Of a stretch of DNA of 64,000 bases, positions 43,570 through 51,046 are shown in pieces (positions within the stretch are counted from its first letter, which is position 1; each line of letters opens with the position of its first letter). A model generated the notes under the pieces. It saw only the letters and a program-made list of their open reading frames with translations, did not search any database and had not been told where the DNA came from. This DNA comes from Eisenibacter elegans DSM 3317 (GTDB lineage Bacteria; Bacteroidota; Bacteroidia; Cytophagales; Microscillaceae), in contig NZ_KE387152.1 in the NCBI RefSeq assembly GCF_000430505.1, forward strand, positions 633,413 to 697,412. The letters are read 5' to 3'. The position numbers were made by a program, and so were the translations under genes.

Positions 43570-44583
43570 ATGTTACACATGTACCGTTCATTATGTGTAG
43601 GCTTGCTGGCTTACGGCTTCACAGTCAGTGTGGTGTCTGCCCAATATGAAGACCAGACCTTCGCCTCTCCTACAGGCAAGTACGAAGCAGTAATCAGCCC
43701 TGTGGGCTCGGCCATGATAGAGGACTATGAAATGCCGTTGCACCGCATCACAGTATATGAGAAATCTTCCAAAAAAGTGGTTTTCAGCACCAAGGACGCA
43801 TTTCCTGAAGCAGATGGACGCTTTGATTTCCGCTTTGGCTTTCAAGATTATACCAACAATGACAACCCTTGGTCACAAGAAGACATGTTGTTGATTCAAC
43901 AGCAGTCGGCCTCTATGTCGCCTATTCCTGATGAAGAAGAGGGGATGCCATCGTATCTCATAGACCTCAAGGCTCGGAAACATTATCAGATGCCAATGCC
44001 TTTGTTTGTAGAAACTATTAATAATATTGGAGTCAAACTACGCAATGGCACAAGCCCAGTATTTACTTACGAGGCTCAGGAGCCATTCGTCTATGTTACC
44101 CGTTTTGACGACCGGATACTTGAGGTCATCATGGCAGGCGATATCTTTGCACTTAAAGTACAAGTGCTAAAAAATGGCAGCCCGCTAGCTCACTACCATC
44201 AGATGATTTATCACAGTGAGTTTGCCCTTTGTGTTGGTAGTCTGAGCATACACGAACGCCAAAGCGACAAGGAAATCATTCGTTTAGAAGAGTCTCTTTA
44301 TGGAGAATGGATTAGCCCTACTGTCGTGTTTGCTATTTGGGGCTGTATGGATTTTGGAGGCTATTATCTTTTTGATGTTGCTGCCAAAAAAGCCTATCCT
44401 TTTAGTGGTGATTTGACAGATTACTTGCTCAATAACCTTGATTATGAGCAGCCTAGCCCTTTCACATTCTTCTACCCTGAAGTAAAGTATAAGGTAGCCA
44501 AAGGTAGTAGCTACCACGGTGATAGAACCGGAGATGTAGTTACCGAAATCACCATCGGAGGGGTTACCTATAAGGCCAAGTAA
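43570..44583 (+). CDS. Hypothetical secreted protein
   Basis: 337 residues from the ATG at 43570, or 334 from 43579; both give a signal peptide (RSLCVGLLAYGFTVSVVSAQ). The mature part consists of strand-rich repeats: SPTGKYEAVISPVGSAMIED, then FSTKDAFPEADGRFDFRFGF and TVVFAIWGCMDFGGYYLFDV, reminiscent of a WD40/beta-propeller-like or lipocalin-rich fold, but no family recognised. Ends with an excellent intrinsic terminator at 44628-44677. Confidence 0.65.
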   Translation: MLHMYRSLCVGLLAYGFTVSVVSAQYEDQTFASPTGKYEAVISPVGSAMIEDYEMPLHRITVYEKSSKKVVFSTKDAFPEADGRFDFRFGFQDYTNNDNPWSQEDMLLIQQQSASMSPIPDEEEGMPSYLIDLKARKHYQMPMPLFVETINNIGVKLRNGTSPVFTYEAQEPFVYVTRFDDRILEVIMAGDIFALKVQVLKNGSPLAHYHQMIYHSEFALCVGSLSIHERQSDKEIIRLEESLYGEWISPTVVFAIWGCMDFGGYYLFDVAAKKAYPFSGDLTDYLLNNLDYEQPSPFTFFYPEVKYKVAKGSSYHGDRTGDVVTEITIGGVTYKAK

Positions 44584-44627
44584 CCCTAGGTTTTCTTGGT
44601 TCGGCATTCGCTTTTTTGATATAAAAG

Positions 44628-44677
44628 TTGACAGACTTCCCAAGCTCAAACTTGGATAGTCTGTCAATGATTTTTTT
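44628..44677 (+). terminator. Strong intrinsic terminator
   Basis: TTGACAGACT (44628-44637) pairs exactly with AGTCTGTCAA (44658-44667), with inner CCAAG/CTTGG, followed by TGATTTTTTT. Ends the gene at 43570-44583 and lies just before the end of the opposing peroxiredoxin gene. Confidence 0.85.
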
Positions 44678-44689
44678 GCTGGATATTGG

Positions 44690-45295
44690 CTATAAAGCTT
44701 TTAGCAGATTTTCATTGCTTAGACGCTCTTTATAATTGGCATCGCTGTGTGAGAAAATCACTTTTCCTGTTTTATCCACTACCAATACCGTAGGTACAGG
44801 CAACACCTCTGTAACTTTGCCTTTGCTATTGGCGGCAATATATGCTTTAGCGCCTCCGGGGGTTTTGAATCCGATGCCTAATGCGGTAATCAGTGTCGCC
44901 CCTGAGTCGCTGTAGATTTGGTAGTTAAGCTGGTTTTTGTCTAAGGTTTTGGGCAAATTTTCGAGATTATCAGGGCTGATAGCCAGTATTTGGTAGCCCC
45001 GGGCTACAATCTCTTCGTTAATTTCGGCCAACCCTGAGAGCTGTTTGTTGCAATAAGGACACCAACCCCCACGGTAGAACACCAACACGCTACCTTGCTG
45101 CTTCACCAAGTCGTGTGTATTGATTTGCTTGCCCTCGCTATCAGTGAGCGGCAAGTTTGGAATGATTGTCCCTAGAGCAACAGGCTTTACCTCTTCGGCA
45201 TCTTTGTGAACCATTTGTGCTTCCGCACTACCTAGTGTGAGGGTAAATGCAATCCAAGAAAACATCAGGCTAATTTTAAGTTGATTGAGATTCAT
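44690..45295 (-). CDS. Secreted peroxiredoxin-like (AhpC/TSA) protein
   Basis: 201 residues from the ATG at 45295. A signal peptide (about 1-27, ending SAEAQ) leads to a thioredoxin-fold domain. GTIIPNLPLTDSEGKQINTH precedes YRGGWCPYCNKQLSGLAEIN with Cys79 and Cys82, a CPYC pair as in the AhpC/TSA antioxidant subfamily of Bacteroidota. VLPVPTVLVVDKTGKVIFSH completes the fold with a cis-Pro. It probably acts in the periplasm on peroxides or thiols. Monocistronic, ending next to the terminator of the opposing gene. Confidence 0.85.
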   Translation of the reverse strand: MNLNQLKISLMFSWIAFTLTLGSAEAQMVHKDAEEVKPVALGTIIPNLPLTDSEGKQINTHDLVKQQGSVLVFYRGGWCPYCNKQLSGLAEINEEIVARGYQILAISPDNLENLPKTLDKNQLNYQIYSDSGATLITALGIGFKTPGGAKAYIAANSKGKVTEVLPVPTVLVVDKTGKVIFSHSDANYKERLSNENLLKAL

Positions 45296-45467
45296 TTGTT
45301 TTTTAGTTTGTGGAGAAATTATCTGTTTTACAAAGGTAGCAGCCTTTGCGCTGCCGCTTGTAGTCCCAAATACCTGAACAGTAACCGATTTTTCCTGAGT
45401 TAGCACCTAATAGATAAATCAGCCATATGGATAAAGATGCGCAATATCATCAAGGGTATTGCTTTTA

Positions 45468-45499
45468 TTTTGCCTTTTTCATACGTATTACTACCTTTA
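45468..45499 (+). promoter_or_regulatory. Promoter of the ankyrin gene
   Basis: TTTTG (45468-45472), 19-bp spacer, then TACCTTTA (45492-45499), close to TTTG / TAnnTTTG. It ends 40 bp before the ATG at 45540. Confidence 0.5.
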
Positions 45500-45539
45500 G
45501 CGTTATTTAATCAATATCTCAAAACAAAATAGTGCTATT

Positions 45540-45842
45540 ATGTCAGCTGGAGCTAATTGGAAAGAAATGTTTATGGCCGCCCAAAATGGCGATGAGGCCT
45601 TGGTAAACTACCATCTCAAGTCAGGAGTAGACCCCAACTACCAACACCCCGAAATACTGTGTACGCCGCTTGTGGTAGCTGCCGAAAACGGCCACCTTGA
45701 AATTGTCAAACTATTGCTGGGCAATGGTGCACAGCCAGAACTAGCCTCTTTGTTTGAGGGGACAACTCCTCTGCAAGCTGCGCGCCTCTTTGGGCAAAAA
45801 CACATCGTAACTTACCTTACTGCCCAAGGCATTGAGTGTTGA
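45540..45842 (+). CDS. Small ankyrin-repeat protein
   Basis: 100 residues made almost wholly of three ankyrin repeats: KEMFMAAQNGDEALVNYHLK (about 8-40), CTPLVVAAENGHLEIVKLLL (about 40-70) and TTPLQAARLFGQKHIVTYLT (about 75-98). No signal peptide. Predicted to be a cytoplasmic protein-binding module, often an immunity or inhibitor partner of a neighbouring enzyme, but the neighbours give no hint. Followed by a hairpin at 45951-45978. Confidence 0.85.
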   Translation: MSAGANWKEMFMAAQNGDEALVNYHLKSGVDPNYQHPEILCTPLVVAAENGHLEIVKLLLGNGAQPELASLFEGTTPLQAARLFGQKHIVTYLTAQGIEC

Positions 45843-45950
45843 TAGCCAGCAGCCATAGGGTGAAGCTATTGTATCAGATTCAAAATCTTAGGGTTTGAAA
45901 TGAGCTCATCCTGATTAACAGAAAAATGAAAAAATACGGCTGTAGACCCC

Positions 45951-45978
45951 GAAAAGATGCACAACAGTGCGTCTTTTC
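45951..45978 (+). terminator. Terminator hairpin after the ankyrin gene
   Basis: GAAAAGATGCAC and GTGCGTCTTTTC form a 12-bp stem with one G-T wobble, which favours the plus strand, and the AACA loop. The run of T lies inside the stem rather than after it, so strength is uncertain. Confidence 0.45.
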
Positions 45979-46029
45979 AGTGTTGGAAAATACCCAGTAG
46001 TTTAGGCCACAAGGCCACTGCTTATTGGG

Positions 46030-46797
46030 CTAATACCCTTTTCGTCTTTTGGCAATAAACCAAGCACCGCGCAGGGCGATGCGTAGGTGATTCCAGAGCG
46101 TGGGAAGTAGGCCGAAGTGTTTTTGTAAAATCTTGAATCGGTCTGTGAGGGAGCGTTTGAGGTGCTTTCTCGAAAAGCCGCCTTGTAGGTAGACAGCCAG
46201 CACCTGTTGGGTGTGAGTGGCGCTTTGGGCTTGTTTTAGGCATTGGATGACCCAGTCGAGGTCGGCGCTGTAGGGGTGGGTGTGCCAGTCGTAGCTAGGG
46301 GCGATGCTCCTTTGGGCGATAAATGCCTGATGGCAGACGACCATGCCCCGTGCCATACTCCGCCAACTGAGTTGTGGCGGCAGCCTGTGTGGGGTAACCT
46401 CGCTGCGCAGCCCCATATATTCTTCACTCAGGGTGCGGTATTCGGTATCGCCATAATAGACCTCTGCCCAAGGGGCTTGGGCAAAAATGCGGCTGAGTGT
46501 ATCGGGGGCGAAGATACGGTCGCCGGCATTGATAAACCAGACGTAATCGCCTTTGGCGGCGGCAAGGCCTTTGTTCATGGCATCGTACAGGCCTTTGTCA
46601 GGCTCACTCACCCAATAGGCCAAGTGCTCAGCATAGCGGCGGATGATGTCAGTGGTGCCGTCGCGGGAGCCGCCATCGATGATAAGGTACTCGATGTGGG
46701 GGTATGTTTGTGCCAACACACTTTCGATGGTGCGCTCTAGTAGGCTTTCGGCTTGGTACGTAACCGTGATGATAGAGATAAGGGGCGGTGTGGTCAT
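46030..46797 (-). CDS. Family 2 glycosyltransferase (WcaA/WfgS-like)
   Basis: 255 residues from the ATG at 46797. GT-A fold: LISIITVTYQAESLLERTI (about 6-24), YPHIEYLIIDGGSRDGTTDI (UDP-sugar-binding Asp), EPDKGLYDAMNKGLAAAKGD and the acceptor/metal motif INAGD. It resembles the putative colanic-acid-type glycosyltransferases that add one sugar during polysaccharide assembly. The matching promoter lies at 46802-46833. No other surface-polysaccharide gene is adjacent; the ABC export permease is 29 kb away. Confidence 0.9.
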   Translation of the reverse strand: MTTPPLISIITVTYQAESLLERTIESVLAQTYPHIEYLIIDGGSRDGTTDIIRRYAEHLAYWVSEPDKGLYDAMNKGLAAAKGDYVWFINAGDRIFAPDTLSRIFAQAPWAEVYYGDTEYRTLSEEYMGLRSEVTPHRLPPQLSWRSMARGMVVCHQAFIAQRSIAPSYDWHTHPYSADLDWVIQCLKQAQSATHTQQVLAVYLQGGFSRKHLKRSLTDRFKILQKHFGLLPTLWNHLRIALRGAWFIAKRRKGY

Positions 46798-46801
46798 AGT
46801 G

Positions 46802-46833
46802 CAAAGGTACACAAGCACCTAAGTTTACACAAA
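46802..46833 (-). promoter_or_regulatory. Promoter of the glycosyltransferase gene
   Basis: On the minus strand, TTTG (46830-46833), 20-bp spacer, then TACCTTTG (46802-46809), an ideal Bacteroidota promoter. The -7 element is only about 5 bp from the ATG at 46797, implying a nearly leaderless mRNA or a start further inside the gene. Confidence 0.55.
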
Positions 46834-46844
46834 AGCTGACTGAT

Positions 46845-48749
46845 TTAACGCAGCCGTATGCCTACGATGGTCGCATCGTCGCGTTGGGCGTGTTCGCCCA
46901 TAAACTCATTGAGGCAGGCGCGTAGCTTGGCCTCCTGCTCCGGCAAAGGCAGGGTGTAATGATCTAGCGCAAACTGTTTCAGGCGTTTGAGACCAAACTT
47001 CTGTCGATATTGCCCACCGGGCTGGTCAAGAATACCATCGCTGAAGAGATACAAAATATCTCCCGCTTCTAAAACGAGGGTTTGGTTTTCGTAAGGCTTA
47101 TAAATTTGGCGCTCGTTTTGGATATGGCCTCCACCTACAGCGCGTTTTACACCCTTCAGATAATGCATGTCTCCGTTTTGGGTGATGACAAGCAGGGGGC
47201 GTTTGGCTCCGCAGAAAGTAACCTGTCGGCGTGTCTGGTCTAGTTCTTCAATCATACAAAGGCAGACTTCCATCGCGTCGTTGTTCTTATATTTGTCTTG
47301 GTTGAGCTCTGCCATTACTTCAATGTGCATGGCTTCGAGCATCAGGGCGGGGTCGTCGAGCGGATTTTCGCTCAGAAGTTGGTTGAAGAGCACCGTGCCG
47401 ATGATACTCATAAATGCGCCGGGCACGCCGTGACCGGTACAGTCTACCGCAGCGATAAAGCTTTTGTGATTGTGTCGTTTGAACCAATAGAAGTCGCCCG
47501 AAACCACATCCTGTGGCTCATAAATCAGCATTACTTCTTGGAAATAGGCTTGCAACTCCCTTCTTTCGGGCAAGATAGCCTGCTGCATGCGTTGTGCGTA
47601 GCGCAGGCTGGCCATTGTCTGTTCTTGTTTTCGTTCTAAGCGCTGGCTTTTTTTCTCTAGCTCCTGAAGTGTTTCGCGTACAGTGCGCAGCATCTTATTA
47701 AAGTCCTTGGAAAGCCGCCCAATCTCATCCTGTGAGTAGACGTGGTGAAAGTCTACCCCTTCGGCAAACTTGCTCTGTACGACTACACGAATAGAACTAG
47801 AAAGGCGTTGGATAGGATTGCTGATGAGCCTAGTGATATAGATGGCAAAAAAAACAATCAGCAACATCGAAAAGACCATCACCCCCCAGAGTGTAATCTG
47901 TTGTCGGCGGCGCAGCACCTGCGTCTGTTGGGCAACCTCTCCATAGAGTCGTTTGACCAATGTATCAATCTTGGCAGCTTCTTGTGCCAACTCTCCGCGC
48001 AGCCCGCTTTGCGAACTAAAACCTATCTGTTCTTCGAGGCGTACGAGGTTGGTGAATTTCTCTTGATAAATAGCCAAAAGTTTGTAAGCGTAGCGCTTGT
48101 CGGCGGCTTCTAGCCCGATACTGGTGATTTGTGTTTTGAGGTCTTCGAGTGTTTGTGCGAGTTTTTTGGGGTATTGCAAATCTTTTCGCAGGATAAAATC
48201 CTTCTCGTGGCGACGCAGGGTGAGCAATAGCCCCTTGTCGAAGGGGTAAGGAGAGTTTTCGAGTTCGTGGATGGCACGACGCATTTCGCCTTCGGTACCA
48301 AAGTCTTTGAACCCGCGTTGTTTGGTGAGGCTAACCAACTGGTCAAAAATCTGCTCGTAGTGGTTATAGGCGTGCCTGGTTGAATCCACATCCTGTGGGA
48401 GCGTGCCCTCTTGTAGCTCAGGGGTGCGTGAGACTTGTATGAGCAAATCTTGCACCTCCTGAGTCAGTAGGCGGTGTCGGTCGAGGTATGGACTGGCGCC
48501 GGTCTGATAAAACGCAGGGTTGATGGTCTCATCAGCAAAAAAGCCATACTCCAGCTTGTCAATCTCTTGTGTTTTGATTTTGAGAGTATTGAGCCGCTCA
48601 CTAATACTGAGCACATAGTCTTTGCGCGCCTCCAACCACAAAACGGCTGCCATCAACAAGACCGTAATCAGTAAGAATATTGAAAAAGAAAAAAGCAGCT
48701 TGTCACGGATAGACGCATTGAGCAAGCGATGCCGGAGGGCAGCAAACAT
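46845..48749 (-). CDS. Membrane HAMP-SpoIIE (PP2C-type) phosphatase
   Basis: 634 residues from the ATG at 48749. Transmembrane helix 1 (about 18-40), a long periplasmic helical sensor region (44-280), transmembrane helix 2 (about 285-308), a HAMP domain, then a coiled coil to about 400 (RETLQELEKKSQRLERKQEQ). The PP2C/SpoIIE domain contains VSGDFYWFKRH, VDCTGHGVPGAFMSIIGT, LFSDGILDQPG and RDDATIVGIRL, with the metal-binding Asp residues intact. It is predicted to sense an envelope signal and dephosphorylate an anti-sigma antagonist such as a STAS protein. The frame is open upstream to a TTG start at 48755. Confidence 0.9.
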   Translation of the reverse strand: MFAALRHRLLNASIRDKLLFSFSIFLLITVLLMAAVLWLEARKDYVLSISERLNTLKIKTQEIDKLEYGFFADETINPAFYQTGASPYLDRHRLLTQEVQDLLIQVSRTPELQEGTLPQDVDSTRHAYNHYEQIFDQLVSLTKQRGFKDFGTEGEMRRAIHELENSPYPFDKGLLLTLRRHEKDFILRKDLQYPKKLAQTLEDLKTQITSIGLEAADKRYAYKLLAIYQEKFTNLVRLEEQIGFSSQSGLRGELAQEAAKIDTLVKRLYGEVAQQTQVLRRRQQITLWGVMVFSMLLIVFFAIYITRLISNPIQRLSSSIRVVVQSKFAEGVDFHHVYSQDEIGRLSKDFNKMLRTVRETLQELEKKSQRLERKQEQTMASLRYAQRMQQAILPERRELQAYFQEVMLIYEPQDVVSGDFYWFKRHNHKSFIAAVDCTGHGVPGAFMSIIGTVLFNQLLSENPLDDPALMLEAMHIEVMAELNQDKYKNNDAMEVCLCMIEELDQTRRQVTFCGAKRPLLVITQNGDMHYLKGVKRAVGGGHIQNERQIYKPYENQTLVLEAGDILYLFSDGILDQPGGQYRQKFGLKRLKQFALDHYTLPLPEQEAKLRACLNEFMGEHAQRDDATIVGIRLR

Positions 48750-49016
48750 AATCAATCAATTAGGGCGCAAATTAATATAGGAGCGACAAAATCCCCCAAG
48801 CTTTAGATGATGTTTGGGTTATCAAATTGTGTGCAAACCAATGGCGCATTGATGTTATGTTTTTGTTATCCTGATGTCTGGCAGGGCTTTTACACACAAC
48901 ATTTTTGCATCGTTTTTGCTTTTCAAAAAAAATAAGTACCTTTCCAACACACAACCAAACCCGCACTTAGTACGTACTTCATCGGTATAACTAAAGCGCT
49001 CAAACCAACTGCTAAA

Positions 49017-50102
49017 TTGACAAATGTTTTACCAAGCTCCCCTCCGCTTTTGATAGAAAAAGTAATCCAACTAGAAAATGTTTCCCTTGTTGATTTTCTC
49101 GGAGTAGAAAACAGCAACATCAAAGAAGTGGCGGCAGCCTTTCCTTCGAGCAAGATTGTTTCGCGTGGCAATGAGTTGCGTATCCAAGGCAGCACCCCCG
49201 AAATCATCAAGATCAACGAGATTATCCATTCCTTGCTCCAACATTATCATAAGTACGGCAAAGTAACCCAAGAAAATGTCAGTGCTTTCTTACGCGAGGA
49301 GGAAATCAAAGCCTTACAAGAAGGTCATCAACATGTATTGGTATATGGGACTAAAGGAACGGCCATCAAGCCCAAAACACCCAACCAACTGACCTTAGTA
49401 GAGACATCACTCACACACGACCTCGTGTTTGCCCTAGGCCCCGCCGGAACAGGCAAAACCTATATCTCAGTAGCCTTGGCTGTGCGAGCGCTCAAGAACA
49501 AAGATGTTAAGAAAATTATCATTACCCGACCTGCGGTAGAGGCTGGCGAAAATTTAGGGTTTCTGCCCGGAGATCTTAAAGAAAAAGTAGACCCCTACCT
49601 GCGCCCTATTTATGATGCACTCGACGATATGATTCCGAGCGAAAAGCTCAAACACTATCTCGAAACGCGCATCATCGAAATAGCTCCCTTGGCCTATATG
49701 CGTGGCCGTACATTACACAATGCGTTTATTTTGTTGGATGAGGCTCAAAACACTACCCCTATGCAGCTCAAGATGTTCTTGACACGGATGGGGCCTGAGT
49801 CTAAGGTGATTGTTACGGGGGATGTATCTCAAATTGACTTGCCCAAACGCCAAAAATCTGGATTGGTAGAGGCAATGGATATTCTGAGAAATGTCCAAGG
49901 CATTGGCTTTGTCGAGCTAGCTGCCGTTGATGTGGTGCGCCATAAGCTAGTCAAACGCATCATCAATGCCTATGATCGCTATGAGTTTCAAAAAGACCAA
50001 ACACGGTTTGACTACAAACCCAGCCCCGAAGCTCCTACAGATAGTGAGCAGACCTCGCCTGCCGATAATCCCGCACCCCGCCCCGACGAACCGCAAAACT
50101 AG
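49017..50102 (+). CDS. phoH: PhoH-family ATPase
   Basis: 361 residues if started at the TTG at 49017. There is no in-frame ATG before the conserved core, and another TTG at 49050 gives MIEKVIQLENVSLVDFLG, which matches the usual PhoH start better, so 350 residues is the alternative. Core features: KH-like N-terminus, the Walker A GPAGTGKT (141-148), Walker B ILLDEAQNTTPMQLKMFLTR, and KIIITRPAVEAGE. The P-loop ATPase is phosphate-starvation-associated in E. coli and often RNA-related. Low-complexity Pro/Glu tail. Terminated at 50116-50147. Confidence 0.9.
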   Translation: MTNVLPSSPPLLIEKVIQLENVSLVDFLGVENSNIKEVAAAFPSSKIVSRGNELRIQGSTPEIIKINEIIHSLLQHYHKYGKVTQENVSAFLREEEIKALQEGHQHVLVYGTKGTAIKPKTPNQLTLVETSLTHDLVFALGPAGTGKTYISVALAVRALKNKDVKKIIITRPAVEAGENLGFLPGDLKEKVDPYLRPIYDALDDMIPSEKLKHYLETRIIEIAPLAYMRGRTLHNAFILLDEAQNTTPMQLKMFLTRMGPESKVIVTGDVSQIDLPKRQKSGLVEAMDILRNVQGIGFVELAAVDVVRHKLVKRIINAYDRYEFQKDQTRFDYKPSPEAPTDSEQTSPADNPAPRPDEPQN

Positions 50103-50115
50103 GACATTCCCTAAT

Positions 50116-50147
50116 AAAGACCTTCACCCACTGGCGAGGGTCTTTTA
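50116..50147 (+). terminator. Terminator of phoH
   Basis: AAAGACC (50116-50122) pairs with GGTCTTT (50139-50145), with loosely paired inner bases and an adjoining TTTT. It runs straight into the start of dispersed repeat A copy 2. Confidence 0.6.
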
Positions 50148-50250
50148 TACCCAATCAAAATTGGTTTGGGAAATGTGTCCGCTGAAAATCCTTGATAATC
50201 AAGAAAATCAAATCCTGCAAATCCCCAAATCCTGCAAATCTTGGTATAAA
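50146..50250 (+). repeat. Dispersed repeat A, copy 2
   Basis: TATACCCAATCAAAATTGGT ... AATCCTTGATAATCAAG ... CCAAATCCTGCAAATC ... TTGGTATAAA. Aligns end to end with 25801-25905 at about three-quarters identity by eye, and inverted with 33920-34010. Lies in the gap between phoH and the opposing engB gene. Confidence 0.75.
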
Positions 50251-50337
50251 CTCCTGTAGCCGAGCGGGTATTTCCTCCAACAGACCTAGATTTTTCGCCA
50301 CCAAGCAGTATTGATTTTACGCAAACAGGGGGCGGTT

Positions 50338-50949
50338 TTATTTTGTGTTATTTTTTATCTCTTTGTTGATAAACTCAATATATTGGAGGATTTCGGCACA
50401 ACCTTCTTGGGTAATGGCAGAGGTTACGAATTGCATAGGGAGTTCTTCCCATTTCTGACGCATCACCCTGTTATACAACGCAATACTAGATGCTGTTTTA
50501 TTCTTTGATTGTTTATCAGCCTTCGTAAATACCATCACAAAAGGTACTTGTACTTCGCCCAGCCACTGCAAAAACTCTAAATCGATAGGCTGTGGGGGCA
50601 GCCGTGAATCAATCAATACAAACACGCACTGCAACTGCTCGCGGTTGAGCAGATACTCACTAATCATTTCGGTAAATTTATGCCGTTGCTCTTTGCTTAC
50701 CTTGGCAAAGCCATAGCCTGGCAAATCGACCAAAAACCATTCCTCGTTGATGATAAAGTGGTTGATAAGTTGTGTTTTGCCGGGGCGTTGAGAGGTTTTA
50801 GCTAGCTTGCTATGCCCTGTGATGGCGTTGATGAGTGAGGACTTTCCTACGTTGGAGCGCCCTATGAAAGCAAACTCAGGGAGTTTTTCGGAGGGGCACT
50901 TTCGATGGTCGGTATTACTGATGACAAATTTTGCGCTACTTACGGCCAT
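50338..50949 (-). CDS. engB: Ribosome-biogenesis GTPase EngB/YsxC
   Basis: 203 residues from the ATG at 50949; the upstream open frame overlaps the clpC end and is not protein-like. G1 loop GRSNVGKSS (about 30-38), G3 DLPGYGFAK, G4 TKAD in MVFTKADKQSKN, and G5 SAIT-like VTSAITQEG. This YihA-type GTPase assists late 50S ribosome assembly. The gene lies just downstream of clpC on the same strand, with the clpC terminator between them. Confidence 0.94.
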   Translation of the reverse strand: MAVSSAKFVISNTDHRKCPSEKLPEFAFIGRSNVGKSSLINAITGHSKLAKTSQRPGKTQLINHFIINEEWFLVDLPGYGFAKVSKEQRHKFTEMISEYLLNREQLQCVFVLIDSRLPPQPIDLEFLQWLGEVQVPFVMVFTKADKQSKNKTASSIALYNRVMRQKWEELPMQFVTSAITQEGCAEILQYIEFINKEIKNNTK

Positions 50950-50984
50950 AATATGGAGGGTTTTAGGGGAAAGAATATCAAAAC

Positions 50985-51024
50985 GAAAAAAGGATTTTGC
51001 GGCAGTATCCTGCCACAAAATCCT
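50985..51024 (-). terminator. Terminator of clpC
   Basis: On the minus strand, AGGATTTTG-TGGCAG ... CTGC-CGCAAAATCCT forms a long stem (51024-50991) with minor mismatches, followed by TTTTTT. It lies 22 bp after the clpC stop and before engB, so engB probably has its own promoter or relies on read-through. Confidence 0.75.
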
Positions 51025-51046
51025 GATAATAAGCCTTTTGGCGATT

